The translations under genes were made by a program, and so were the position numbers. A stretch of 64,000 nucleotides of DNA from Paracentrotus lividus (lineage: Eukaryota; Echinodermata; Echinoidea; Camarodonta; Echinidae), in NCBI GenBank assembly GCA_940671915.1, contig CALNVZ010002100.1, positions 8,126,765-8,190,764 of the forward strand, in the 5' to 3' direction. Each line of letters opens with the position of its first letter. Positions within the stretch are counted from its first letter, which is position 1. Under the pieces are notes generated by a model. It did no database searches. It was given only the letters and a program-made list of their open reading frames with translations, and had not been told where the DNA came from. Of this stretch, positions 37,801 through 56,507 are shown piece after piece.

Positions 37801-40800
37801 GTGTCTGTGATAGATCCACGAACAACATTACTGTATATGTGATCATCATATCAAAAGTCACCAAGCAAACTCAGCAAAGGGTCGAGGAAATCAGCAAAAG
37901 ATTAGAAAAGTGTTTAATGTTCAATCTTTATTGTGTGCTCTGTAAAAAGAATGAGTAAAAACCATGACTAGAAAGTATTTTTCATTAATTATTTTGCCGA
38001 TATCTTTTACTCCTTTCTGGCGAGTGTTGTCTCATTTTGATATAATGAGTCGCATATGTCAGCAAGTTGTCAAGAGGAATACTTACATTGTGCATATGAT
38101 ATTGTCTTGTAGTGATTCAATGGAGGACCAACTCAAGGCAGCTGATAAGTATGTCCAGATTCTCATGACTAGATTCAATGGAAAGACGACCCCATTCACT
38201 CTCTTCTTCACTGCTGCACCAGTATCTCAGGTAACAAATTATTGTAATAATCTCTTAGATTTGTCTTTACATAACTTGCAATTTGTGTCCCAAAAGGTTT
38301 TAAGTTATCCATACATTATGATACAATCTATCAGTATTGATCATGAAGTATATTTCTGTAAGAGTTATTTTTATTTTCATACATGTTCATGACCAACTTT
38401 CTATATTTTGAAGTTGTACGTACCTTCAGAAAAACCTTCAGAAGTGTAGTTGGCAGGGCACCTTCCTCTACATGTTGCCAACAAGTCATTTCAAAGATTT
38501 CCTCATTAATACAAGGCTATTCATAATCACAAGAAATCATACTGTATTTTATTTGAATTACTCACTCATAGCATTCAGAAATATGTCCTTTATCTCTACC
38601 CACCTTGAATGACACATTCCAGGGTGTAAACTATTGTAATGCATTTATCATTATTTATAGGATTCATCACATGCTAGTGGGCGTCGCCTCCTTCAGACCG
38701 CAGATGATGCTACCAAATTCACTTTCATCAACTTCACCAGTGACGGTTGTGAGCTGTACTTCTATGCTGAAAGTATCATGGCACAATGGGTGAAAGGAGA
38801 TGGAGAAGTGAATGCTACCGTGACACTCCCTACCACAGGATGGATGTCTACTGGGTCAGATTGTTTGTCTAACAGATCGCTCACGTAAGTCTCAAACAAA
38901 TCCCTCATCTATGTCTCAAACAAATCCCTCATCTAAGTCTCAAACAAATCCCTCATGTACAGTGTAAATCTCAAGCAAATCCCTCATCTAAGTCTCAAAC
39001 AAATCCCTCATCTAAGTCTCAAACAAATTCCCTTATCTAATGTTCTCAAACAAATCACTCACATAAGCTCACAAATCCCTCATCTAAGTCTCAAACAAAT
39101 CCCTCACAAAGTCTCAAACAAATCCCTCATTCAAGTCTCAAAACAAAATCCATCATCCATGCTAAGTCTCAAACAAATCCCTCATCTCTAAGTCTCAAAC
39201 AAATCCTCACGTAAGTCTCAAACAAATCCCTCACGTAAGTCTCAAACAAATCCCTCATCTAAGTCTCAAACAAATCCCTTATCTAAGTCTCAAACAAATC
39301 GCTCACATAAGTCTCAAACAAATCCCTCATCTAAGTCTCAAACAAATCCCTCATCTAAGTCTCAAACAAATCCCTCATGTACAGTGTAAGTGTCAAGCAA
39401 ATCCCTCATCTAAGTCTCAAACAAATCCCTCCTCTAAGTCTCATACAAATCCATCATCTAAGTCTTAAACAAATCCCTCATCTAAGTCTCAAACAAATCC
39501 CTCATCTAAGTCTCAAACAAATCCTTCATCTAAGTCTCAAACAAATCCTTCATCTAAGTCTCAAACAAATCCCTTATCTAAGTCTTAAACAAATCCCTCA
39601 TGTAAATCTCAAACAAATCCCTCACGTAAGTCTCAAACAAATCCCTCCTCTAAGTCTCAAACAAATCCCTCATCTAAGTCTCAAACAAATCCCTCATTTA
39701 AGTCTCATTGCTCAATCCAACAAATCCCTCAAGTATGATAGATTCTCAATGTGAAGGCAGCTAATGGCAGATGTACTTATCCCCTCCTATTATGAATTAT
39801 AAATGGAGGAATAAGGAGGGGATTGGTATATAATCCCGGAAAGTTACCCGAGATAGTGTGTCTAATAGATCCATCTTGAGAGGAAAAAAAAATCTTAATT
39901 TTTGCTCAAATTTTGTGCATAAGGGATCTTTTAAGATATAGCTCATTGCTAAGAATGTGCATCCAACAGGTCTGTCATCTGAAAAAAAGTCTGCCAAAGT
40001 TCAACTAAAGAAATTCCAGGTTTTGGTCTCACAAACAAATTTAGGTATGAATTCAAATAAGATCTTCTGATAGGAATGCAATCTAATTAGATTTTTTTAA
40101 TCAATAAGTTCCAATGTCATAGGTCAGATAAGTCAAATTCTTTCATTACTGGGTCTAAGGGTAGACTTGTGGGACACATTTTATTTGATACGCAGTCGCA
40201 TTTGTCTTGTTTTTTAATACATTAACATTGAACATACTTTATTGATGTGTTGAACTTTTTTCTTTTTTTGTTTTTACAGCTTCAATCTTGAGATTTCTGG
40301 TTTGGAGGGACTGAATGGAACAAAGTGGATTGAGAGTGTATCTTTCATGTAAGTTTGCAAACCTCATATATTCCATAACAAAGGTAAATGTTGTGGATGA
40401 AAAAAAAAAAAAAATAAACAATAATAATTTTGCAAAACAAACATGCTGCTAACATATAAATAGATAACAGATCTGATACTAGTACCACAAGCCATGTCAT
40501 TTTAATTTTATTTAGACTTTTGAAATGTATAACAAAATCACATTATATTAATTATTAAACTAATAGATTTGCACAGGGAGGCTTGAAATTTCAGTCTCTG
40601 GTTTTGGAACCAATTTGATGGGCTAGTGCTGTTTGGTTAGGCATTAATCCCCAATATTAAGTTCTTGGGACAAGACTTCAAGCTGAAAATCATGCGGAAG
40701 CTTACTTATCCAAGCATCTAATTGCTTCCATAATAGTAACATTAAAATAAACAAACCAACAGTTTCACATGTTTCATTTGAAAGTTTGAACAAGATAATT

Positions 40801-41954
40801 GCCTCATATCCCACATCCTATTGTATTCATTTATAACAAGAATGAACTGTATTCATATACAATTTATTTTGAAAAGGTGAAAAAAAAAATTGTGAGCTAA
40901 AACCATCTTTTCATTTTCTATTTGATTAGGCTGGACTTCAACATGACCAATCGGGACTTTTGGTTTGTCAGCAATAGTTCTATCACAGCTAAACTGACGG
41001 ACAAAGATGAAGAAACATATTGGACAGATATACCCAACTTAGAGACTCCATTAGGATGGTCCTATCACTGTGGTGACCTGAGCATGACCAATGATAAAAT
41101 AGTCAATGAAACAGTTAATCTTATCTTCAAAGATTTCCAGGTGAGTTGCCTTTCAAGATATTTGCATAATTATGAATATTTCATTTCAACAAAAAAAGTT
41201 CACAGAATGCAGTATTAGGAACAAGAATTTAAGCTTTGGTCATGAGCTATGAATCAAGATTAATATGTTATGATACTTGACCAGATTAAATCTAGTATTT
41301 GTGCAACATATAGAGGAAGGAGATGGTGATGGATATGTGTTTTATAGTACTTACATAAATTTTTTGGGGTGTGATTTTGGAATGTTTACTGGTGGTAAGG
41401 ATTTATTTGTTACATGTTGGTTGATATTTCACCAGCTGAATAAAAGTGCCAAAAGCAAGAAAATGTTTACATATTGATTGCTCTCTGAATGGAGACATTT
41501 TTTGAGCTAATTCATCCTCTCTTTTTTGCTGTATTCTTTAGCAATATATTAAACTCTGTATTATCGTGTTCGTAGAAATACAGTCCATACCACAAGTGAG
41601 CTTGTTGTTTGTTTGTGTGTTTTTTTTTCAATGAGAATATTGTTAAATACACATGTCGTAGCTTCCTTTGTTCTTTGACCTTGCTAACAGTGAAGCATTT
41701 TATCTAACTTATGATCATTTCATTCTTATCTTTGGCTGTAGATTCAACCGTTTGGGATTTTAAAGGGCAAGTTTTCATCAGCCAATGACTGCATTGGTTA
41801 CTTTACCCCTGCAATCTGGATGGGTATAATGACTGCATTACTTGTGATTGCTATCATCGGCTTTGGTATTGGTATGATGGCTACCGTCAAGGTCATGGAT
41901 AAGTTTGATGACCCCAAGGGAAAACAGCTTATGATCAATGTTCCAGAATCTTAA
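30907..41954 (+). CDS. ATP6AP1: V-type proton ATPase accessory subunit S1 (Ac45), 9 exons, 442 aa
   Basis: Seen: exons 30907-31004, 34495-34627, 35085-35162, 35954-36138, 38113-38230, 38661-38884, 40280-40348, 40930-41140 and 41742-41954, all GT-AG and in phase (1329 nt with TAA). A hydrophobic signal peptide covers residues 1-22 and is followed by PVVAWSNTR, the counterpart of PLVLWSSDR in human Ac45. The luminal part has SSLVLP near residue 110, a dibasic RRLLQ at 212-216 in the region where Ac45 is proteolytically processed, and many N-glycosylation sequons. The C-terminus matches the family closely: FQIQPFG, a Cys before YFTPAIWMG, one membrane span at about 397-421, and a cytosolic tail with MDKFDDPKG. 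Known: Ac45 is a type I membrane glycoprotein of the V-ATPase Vo sector that helps assemble and target the pump. Length is close to the human 470 aa. Introns carry a SINE, a LINE tail, a mariner-like element and a minisatellite. Confidence 0.93.
32015..32313 (-). mobile_element. tRNA-derived SINE in intron 1 of ATP6AP1
   Basis: On the minus strand it starts GCGTCGTGGTGTAGTGGTTC, with an A box TGGTGTAGTGG (32297-32307) and a B box GGTTCGAATCC (32253-32263) spaced as in a tRNA. The body ends with ATATAAATGT and an ATT/AAT tail. The tail word ACATTTATATAGCG, seen on the plus strand, is shared with the 3' end of the CR1/L2-like LINE at 10107-12945. Known: SINEs often borrow the tail of the LINE that mobilises them. 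Confidence 0.8.
34772..34840. repeat. Poly-T run with terminal poly-G in ATP6AP1 intron 2
   Basis: More than 50 consecutive T followed by about ten G. Homopolymer length should be treated as approximate. Confidence 0.85.
36226..36505 (+). mobile_element. C-terminal fragment of a LINE in ATP6AP1 intron 4
   Basis: One frame reads NRLRA, one stop, then VGRCKVLIAKWG, CECGDEETVGHLLQC and a stop after FLMGRV. The CxC...HLLxC arrangement is the usual C-terminal zinc-binding end of several LINE polyproteins. It is too short for clade assignment and inactive. Confidence 0.75.
36926..37727. mobile_element. 802-bp mariner-like non-autonomous element
   Basis: Ends CAGTTGCATGCAGATTTATT and AATAATTCTGCATGCAACTG are inverted repeats flanked by TA on both sides (36924-36925, 37728-37729). 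Similarity between arms continues for about 200 bases with divergence (AAGACAATAGCCT in both). No transposase frame. Lies in ATP6AP1 intron 4. Confidence 0.8.
38874..39735. repeat. 24-bp minisatellite starting inside ATP6AP1 exon 6
   Basis: About 35 copies of AAGTCTCAAACAAATCCCTC plus ATCT. The first unit includes the last ten bases of exon 6 and its donor (ATCGCTCAC then GTAAGT). Exact CTCACGTAAGT copies recur with GTAAGT at 39211, 39235 and 39626. Because the period is a multiple of three the array is open in some frames (repeating SLKQIPHL), but it is intronic. Confidence 0.92.
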
Positions 41955-42276
41955 ATCTAGTTACATTATTGAGTTAATATGCTTTAGGGTGTGGGCTATT
42001 TAGTACCTAATTGTGGTTATACATATGAATTGGGAATTAAAATCTGGGGTTGAATTAGCGGAGCGATAAAAATGGTTATCAATAATCATTTATTGTGTTT
42101 AACATTTACTAGTAAGAGATTGTTTTAACTTAATTTCATTATAAATTCCACTTCTTGTAGAGCATACATTTTACCTCCTTGGTAGTATTATGCATCAATT
42201 GCATAATGATTAAAGAATACCTCGGTAAACCCCAGTGTAGAAAAGGATTTGAATGGTTGTGTTTATGTTACAAGTG

Positions 42277-42398
42277 CCCAGTAACATAAAGAAATACAAT
42301 CAATCTTATGAGCGATTGCAACTCTTAAGTACACAGGTTAACATAGATTTACGATTGAAATTAGTAATAAGATGATTGTATTTTTTATGTTACACGGC
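42277..42398. mobile_element. 122-bp foldback element in the ATP6AP1 3' UTR
   Basis: Left arm CCCAGTAACATAAAGAAATA and right arm ATTTTTTATGTTACACGG pair, with further pairing of CAATCAATCTTAT. The GTAACATAAAGAA start and GAGCGATTGCAA words relate it to the element at 55236-55374. If transcribed it would form a hairpin in the mRNA. Confidence 0.6.
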
Positions 42399-42897
42399 AA
42401 AGGTGTAGTAAATAACTATAAGAAGTGGAATTGTATTATGTAGGTACATGTAACGTATATTTGTAGCTGGAAGTTATACATGTTTATGGGACATCTGATT
42501 AAACACCCCTTTAGATTTATTTTGTTAGCAAGCCCCTCTTTATTGATCAAGTGAGAAGAACTCTGTTTCATCAGTTAAATCCAATTTCATGAAAGACAAG
42601 TTGGTCTCAATGACATAAGATAATTCTAAACCTGTAGTATTAAGATCACTTACAGGTTCTAAAGTTAAATATATTTTGTCTTGATGTCGGTAGTAGAACT
42701 TAACTTTACCTCTATATTCTTACATTTTCTGACTGTCACTAATACTTATTCATGACTCCATATATTCCATAGTTTCTAGTTCCATTTTGGGTGTGGATGT
42801 CTCTATCTTATGAGGTTCAGTCAGTCACCCATATGTTGCCTACATTACATATATATTAATCATGTATGGATGTTTGATGAAAAAATTGTGCAATTGT

Positions 42898-42903
42898 AAT
42901 AAA
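42898..42903 (+). promoter_or_regulatory. Candidate poly(A) signal of ATP6AP1
   Basis: AATAAA about 945 bases downstream of the TAA at 41954, giving a plausible 3' UTR that would include the foldback element at 42277-42398. Weak evidence alone. Confidence 0.35.
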
Positions 42904-43751
42904 TTTCATGAATATTCGTATTTTTGAAATACAATACACCCTTTAAAGAAAGAACTGAATGTTTTTGGTTCATGTTGTACTTTCTGTATGGACTAACTAA
43001 TATCCTATTGGGAAAGGTTTGGACAGATGACTTAGGGGACCTCTTTCTTTCAGTGCATTTAAAGGTATATACAAGTACATGCTCTATTAAAGTAAATGTG
43101 AAAAATTAACATTTGCCATTTTACATGTCCAGCCCCCCTCTCCAATTAATACGAAAAGTGTTTGGAAATAAAGTTAACCATGCCAAATTCAAATCTGTTG
43201 AGACTAAAGAAATTGCTTCAGCTAACAAAAAATTCAACAAGATGGTTTTTTAAAAAATGATTAATTTTGCCAATCATTTGACTTGTGGAAGTCTTAATTA
43301 GGCAAGGTTAAAGGGAATCTGGTGTAGTGGGAAGGTGTGGGAAAGATGAAGAAAATTATTGTGAGCTTTCCTGTTATTTTCATGATATTTGGGAAGAATA
43401 TCATAATAAAAAGCTCCACAAGAAAAGATTGCTCTTCAAATGCCCGGGTAATAGTCATATGATCCAAAATATACTACATAGCCGACATGTTTGGGTCCCA
43501 AACATTTTTTGTTGCTCCATACATGCTTTTCTGTGTAAGTGCATGTGACTCAAAGTTGAATTGGGTTAATTTCTTATCATTTTGGCGATTCCAAAACCTC
43601 ACAGCACAAAGATAATGCTTAGGTGAAACAAATGTTATCAACCTCTCCAAATCACTTTTAGACAGTGTCTTCCACATTTCAATGTCATGACCAGAACACT
43701 AGTTTCACTTTAACTGTAATTCTTAATTTTAGGAGAAATATATGGCATTAT
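42904..43751. other. Intergenic DNA between ATP6AP1 and the next repeat
   Basis: No coding segment or recognisable repeat; AT-rich. Confidence 0.4.
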
Positions 43752-44269
43752 ATTAGACTGCTGCTTCCTCATGTCAAAGTAGGGCAGTAGACTCTGTGTC
43801 AAAAAAAAATGGTACAGTTGGAAAACATTTTTTTACAGTATATTAATTAGAACCGGATATTGTTTGGCAGTTTCATGAAGCAGGATAATCAGACTTTCTT
43901 CTGCAATTTTTCTCATCACATTTGGTGCTGTAAATTTTGAGATATGACCAGTTTTCTACAGTCGAGAAAAATCCATTTTCGCACGACGTCCATACTTTTG
44001 TGTAGGTTTCGCATAATGGAACAATAGACATGTGTAATTTTGATTTGTTCTTCATCACACAAAATTTAGCATATCTTTTGTTTAACGAAAGCAAATTATA
44101 CAGAACAAAGTACATCAGCAAGGAAAGTTCTCTGGCTTTAATTTGGTACCACATACACACATTATTTGAAAAGATTTCACACCTTAATTATTTTCCCCCC
44201 GACTGTACCATTTTATTTGACACAGAATGTAGTGCACTTCTCTCCCATTATACCAAGCACCAATCTAAT
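43752..44269. mobile_element. About 518-bp inverted-repeat element
   Basis: Outer ends ATTAGACTGCTGCTT and AAGCACCAATCTAAT pair, and the inner blocks CTGTGTCAAAAAAAAATGGT and its relative at 44200-44230 pair as well. The interior is non-coding. Exact boundaries and target duplication are uncertain. Confidence 0.5.
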
Positions 44270-44884
44270 TACCTTCTAATAATGAAATTTTGGACCTGTG
44301 CTTGTTAAACTGGGAGTATACTGTGCAATTGATTCAAAAATATCATGGGGGGGGGGAAGCAAAAGAAAGGTGAATAGAAATTAGCAGGTATGGAAAGAAA
44401 AATATATGTTGTTGGGAGAAGATAGAAAGAGATGGAATAGATGAACTACAGGTACTGCACATAAAACATAAACAACATCTCCTTTGCAATAAATTGGTTT
44501 TAATTCACAAAACACATATATTCTGAACAATAACATTAGCCAGTGACTCATAAAGCTGTGATAGTGTATAAATTAAATGCCATATACATTAATTAACAAT
44601 TTTGCAAAACAGTAAAGAAATACACAGTTATTTTTATCATCAATTTGACAAGTTATATGAGGTTATTCACTTGAACTATATTTATGAGATATTTATGAGA
44701 TATGTATTGAAAAGTTATGAAATGTAGGTTAAATTTAGGGTGCTGTGAAATCAATTCACTTTTTAAGCTTTACACAGGTGCACATAATTTGACAGCCCTT
44801 TTGTTGGTATGAACTCCACAAAAGGGCTGGAGCTTTAGAACAAAAATAATCAACACAGCGAAACTAGATATGTACTAACATTCA

Positions 44885-45002
44885 GACTATGGTCCCATAT
44901 GGCTAGTACAAACCTGTCGCATTGCCCACCTCCGTACGAACAGCAAAGTAAAAAAATGGGCAAAACGGCTGTTTTTTTAGAAGCCATATGGGCCCCACAG
45001 TG
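44885..45002. mobile_element. 118-bp MITE-like palindrome
   Basis: Ends GACTATGGTCCCATATGGCT and AGCCATATGGGCCCCACAGTG-like are inverted copies with a unique centre of about 75 bases. Confidence 0.55.
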
Positions 45003-45154
45003 ATACATGTGTTGAGACTTTAGCAATGCTCTAACACAATGATAGACTTGATATTTAGTGATGAAACACAGGATTCAGAGTGCAAATAGAACCTGTGGAG
45101 ATAACTTGAGATACTTTTAACAATATAGCTCAATATACTTGGTAAACTTATCTA

Positions 45155-45670
45155 CAGTGCGTCCCAAAAAGAACTATACACTTTTGAAATGGCTACCAAA
45201 TATAAAAATATATGGTTCTTGGGGAAAAAGTTTAAATATATGTAAAGCTCATATCCTCAACTATCATTATGACACAAAAAATTCTGAAGATAACACATTC
45301 TTAAGTGAGCAATGCCCACTTTTGTGAAGGACACAAAAATTAGCCTGTGCAGGAATTCGGTATTAATTTATCACCTTTGTATGGCACGCCAGGAGGGATT
45401 CAAATAATAATGGAATAAATCGGCCAACAAAGACAAAAATATACTAAAGTCAAAGCAAAACATTTTTGCATAATATTGATTGTTTATTTCTGACTTTCAG
45501 TATATATTTTACTCTGTCAGCTGATTTATTCCATTTTTTAATCCCTCATGGCGTGCCATACAAAGGTGATAAATGAAGTTCATATATATTTAAACTTTTT
45601 TCCCCAAGAATCATACATTTTTTATTTGATAGCCATTTCAAAAATGTATAGTTCTTTTTGGGACGCACTG
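45155..45670. mobile_element. 516-bp mariner-like element with very long inverted repeats
   Basis: Ends CAGTGCGTCCCAAAAAGAAC and its complement, flanked by TA (45153-45154, 45671-45672). Pairing between arms continues through TTGAAATGGCTA, TTCTTGGGGAAAAA and, after a gap, TATCACCTTTGTATGGC, so much of the element is self-complementary. No transposase. Known: mariner families commonly begin CAGTGCGTCCCA-like and target TA. Confidence 0.85.
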
Positions 45671-46239
45671 TATAAATGCTAATGCTGCACGGTTGTAATA
45701 TACTTAGTAGTGGATTGTCATTATTTAGAGAGCTGCAACAACTCACATTATAACAAAGCAGTTTTGCCAGTCCATTGTATTTTCTTTTTAATATGTAAAA
45801 AGTTCTCATTATAATCATATAAAGGCAACTGTTGATTCTAAGGAGTTTGTTATAACAAGTTTACACTGTATAAGTTGATACAGATAACAGGTTATATGTT
45901 TATTTACAGGTACCAAAGAAGGCCTGCAAAATTATATTTCTGTTTAATATCAACTATTCTGTTTTCACATAATTTAAAATAATCAATAAGAATTAAAATC
46001 TAAATAAAATTAGTTAAAGATAAAGTATACAAAATAAGTTTTTGTGCAAATTAAAGAGAATACATTCAATTATAGAACATTTCTAGAATGTTCAAATACA
46101 TTGCACACAATACTGCATAGTTAATTGATGAAAATTGTTAAGATAAAAAGAAAAACTATCATTAAGTTTGACGTATATACCTCAGGTACTTAGCGCATTA
46201 CAATGGTGTAAGCTAGTGCATTTTTGTATCATACCTTAA

Positions 46240-46848
46240 AGGGATGCAGTAACATTAAATGATATTTAAATCACATTTTAGTCGATTTAGCTTATTTTGC
46301 CAACATAATTATAAACACATAGGTCAGTCTGGTATCTCTCCAAAATTGCAAGCTAATTGCTTGCTTTACCTTCGAGATATTATACTCAAATTTTATAAAC
46401 CATCCCCAAATGGTTTTTAAACCATGTGCTTTTCCACATAGCACAACATATACCCATCTCCTGTTGTATAGTCCCCGTCCCTAGCGGCCTGCTGAGCTAG
46501 CAACAGAGGGTACTGGTGTTCGGCTGTATGCTTGGCATTGTTTGTTACACTGTTTTAAGGTAGTAAATGACTTCCATTTGATCTGAAACTTTCAGTAGTT
46601 TGTTTTTACTGTTGGAACAATATAATTTTATTAGTCTTGATCTACTTGAAGATGCTAGTACTAGATGTTCCTATGTTATAGTGCAGTCAGACCGGCCAGA
46701 CCGACCTCAAACCAACTAACAAACAAACCATCTTGAAATTTTAATTTAATTGTAGTTGGTTTGAGGTCGGTCTGACTGCACTATAACATAGGAACATCTA
46801 GTACTAGCATCTTCAATTGCTCTTGTTTTTGAAAGTTACCCAATCCCT
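46240..46848. mobile_element. 609-bp TTAA-flanked element with internal hairpin
   Basis: Ends AGGGATGCAGTAAC and GTTACCCAATCCCT are inverted repeats, with TTAA directly on both sides (46236-46239, 46849-46852). TTAA duplication is typical of piggyBac and Kolobok groups. Near its right end, 46646-46816 forms a hairpin with arms of about 65 bases (TTGAAGATGCTAGTACTAGA and complement). Confidence 0.75.
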
Positions 46849-49159
46849 TTAAACTAGCATCAATATTGTAGTCTCAAGAAGTGATTTTCAAAAAGGTATT
46901 CCTAAAAATTTTACGAATATGAATACCGATATCAGCTAACACATCACAAATTCAGATACCGGGTATGTGCACACGAAAATAAACTGGAGAAAAGAAAAAT
47001 TTAAGAAAACTGACGCATTGAAGTACCATCAAGAGAAGATGGTGCTATGAACCTTCAATCTTGTCAACTGTCGGTATAATGGTATGTCTGCTGTCACAAT
47101 TCACTACAAATTTCACATTTTTGTGTGATATATATATATTTACTAAATAAGTCTCTGTCAAATTTTGAGAACTTTTGTATTAGTCTAATATTGACAATTC
47201 TAGGAACAAAAATAATACAAAATAAGTCTTCAATCACATAATCAAATTACTGATTAAAAGTACTGATTACTTTGGAACAAATGAATGAAAAGATAGATTT
47301 ATGATTTAATTAAAAAATTAAGAGGGAACAAACATACCATAGAGGAATTTTAGTACAAGTGCATTAAATGTGTTTGATGTGAAAAGCAGCAATGCTTTAA
47401 TACCTATTTATGTTGCAACATATTTTTTCTACAGTTACATTGTATTTTCTATTATGAAGGTAATTCCTGTCATAACTATGTTACATACCTGTACAGCACA
47501 CTTTCAATCATAACAAGGCACGACGAACCAAACCAATCAACTTTTTATAACAAAACATCAAACAGAAGTCTGCATATTTGAAGTTAGAATTTTTAAAATT
47601 ACCTTCTTAGAACAAATTCTTACATCCATGCTCCTTATAACATGGATGGACTGTATTTTACATAATATATGTTTAGTCATAGGGATTAAATATACTTTGG
47701 TGGCAATTATGAGCACATGTAACTTTAATACCATTAAACAATAGTTGGAATGTAGCAAGCACACACAATAGTGTTACAATAGTCGTCTTTACGCATTCAA
47801 TTTACATCAAGGACAAATCATAATTCATAGTTAGGTATTATGTGATTAGACAAACATTATACATTCATACAAAAATGGTTATACAAATGGAAATCCCATG
47901 TTAATATCATCAACGTTTTCACAAAGTGATCAGAGAGCAAATTTTCAACTGATAGCAATATACTTTGTAGGAAAAAAAAATGTGGTTTAAAGTTAGATTT
48001 TTCCGGCTATTTACATTGGGTTAAATTTTGAATTTTTTAAAAATCAATTAATATTTATTGAAATTACTTGAATTGAAATCAATGGCTTTTTTGTTGTTAC
48101 ATTTTATTATCATTAGATAATATACCACATAAAAAAATTAAATGATATAGATTTTGTGTGACATTTATTTATTAAAATCAGACCCATCATGATTCTTCTT
48201 GTAAAAATCACATTTAACACAAGGATGAACATTAGTTCACCGGGAAAGCAAAGGTAAAAAATTAAAAATTAAAAAAAAGTCAAAAAGTTGTATTTTATGC
48301 GCAAAAGCAGACCAAATGAGTTTTGGCAGCATCTGCAATTGCTCATGGGTGTGTTTTTTTTAGTTTGGCAGAAATTTTACAAAACAATGGAATTTCTTAC
48401 TATCGCAAAATGGTTTATGACTCCATCATCAACAAAAAAATATCTACCTATGATGGACTTTGCCATTTTTTTAACTTTGTGTATTCTTCCCAAAACCACC
48501 ATTTTAAGGAACTTAGCTGATGACATCTAAAAATTTATCTTAACATACTTAGTTTTCAAGTGTCTGATTAAAAATATTGTTAGGCAAATTATTTATCTTC
48601 TAGACTTCTAATTTTCTTTCCTATTGTAAGATATAATCTAATAATATAAAACAACAAACAAATATTTTGAAAAGATATAAATTAATGTTAACAGGCTTCT
48701 ACCAACATTCATAAAGATTACATGAAACTATTTCAGATGCTTTCTACTATCACACAATACTCAGTTGCTGTTTCAAGCTGCAATGAAGCATGTTCTCCTT
48801 TCATGCGTTATAATCATTTCAATTATACGTACTATCCAACCACATATCTTATCTGGCTCAAACAATTATGCCTTACATCAACTATTAAAGTTTACACATC
48901 CTTTTCCTTTTTCTCCATATTTCAGCTTTGCAAAATTTATATCACAAATTCATCTCCAATCAAATCATCCAACTCAAGATTGCTTTCTGAATTTTATCTT
49001 GCTTGTCTCAGGCAGGAATTTCGTTCAAACTAAATACTTTAGTTGTGTACTAAACACACACAGTATGGTCTAAATTTCATATCTGAAAAAAGATACACCA
49101 ATATATGACTTGCACTATTGCAGGCATTCTGTTTGATCTTTCAAAAAGAACCCAAACAC
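46849..49159. other. Intergenic DNA between convergent genes
   Basis: AT-rich stretch with no recognised gene. Short reading frames at 48288-48530 and 48722-49073 have no visible domain and no splice support. Confidence 0.4.
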
Positions 49160-49165
49160 TTTATT
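49160..49165 (-). promoter_or_regulatory. Candidate poly(A) signal of the ABCD gene
   Basis: AATAAA on the minus strand about 190 bases after the stop codon at 49353. It fits the usual position of a 3'-end signal but is a six-base word in AT-rich DNA. Confidence 0.35.
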
Positions 49166-49210
49166 CAATCAAACATTCTGCTTCTCACACTCTCTCATTG
49201 GCAAATGATT

Positions 49211-49343
49211 AGGATCGTATCAAGACAACTATCCCCTGGATAATTAAGACTCAGGACAACTACCCCCCGGAAATAGGGTTAGGGTTAGGTGTAGAGTCAG
49301 GGGTAGATTTTCAGCGGGGGATAGTTGTCCTAGTACCGATTAA
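49211..49343. repeat. Small inverted repeat in the ABCD 3' UTR with TTAGGG-like words
   Basis: GACAACTATCCCC on the left pairs with GGGGGATAGTTGTC on the right. Between them lies TAGGGTTAGGGTTAGG. It begins ten bases after the ABCD stop codon. Confidence 0.6.
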
Positions 49344-49352
49344 GATTGATAT

Positions 49353-55979
<6,627 letters not shown>

Positions 55980-56204
55980 CTAAAAAACAAATTATCACAA
56001 AGTTTGCGTACATGAGAACTGCGGTTTCTTACATGTACGATTCAAAAGAATTTTACAATCTCCATTAACATAATGGATGTGTAATTAGAAATAAGCATCC
56101 ATGTACATGATGAACTTTTAGGTTTGTTCACTTGGTGAACTTGTATGGATTCAAAGCATCCTGTACATCCTGTCAAGTAGGCTTGTTTTTATGATATATT
56201 CATA

Positions 56205-56507
56205 GGCCCGTATTCACAAAGGTGGCCTAAAGTTGAGCCTAGCTTAAATCTGTGGTTTAACTTTGACTAGCAAAATGGGACAAATTTTGAAAAGTAAATG
56301 TTCGATTTATCAGAATTGTTGGTACTTAAACTTTTAAAAACTACATGGGAATGATAGGTACATAAATTTTGCTAATATGATTCTAGAATCCAGTAAGGTC
56401 TAAAGAACATTGCAATGTAGACACATTTTTTCCCCATTTTGCTAGCCATAGTTAAACAACAGATTTAAGCTAGGCTTAACTTAAGGCCACCTTTGTGAAT
56501 ATGGGCC
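56205..56507. mobile_element. 303-bp MITE with about 45-bp inverted ends, GGCCCRTATTC family
   Basis: Left GGCCCGTATTCACAAAGGTG and right CACCTTTGTGAATATGGGCC pair, continuing through GCCTAGCTTAAATCTG. The first 11 bases are those of the element at 19667, suggesting the same transposase group. Target duplication is unclear. Confidence 0.75.

Noticed and set aside
38955-39754. Repeating SLKQIPHL protein
   Set aside because: The 24-bp period keeps a frame open by chance; the region is intron 6 of ATP6AP1, and reading through from exon 6 hits a TAA at once.
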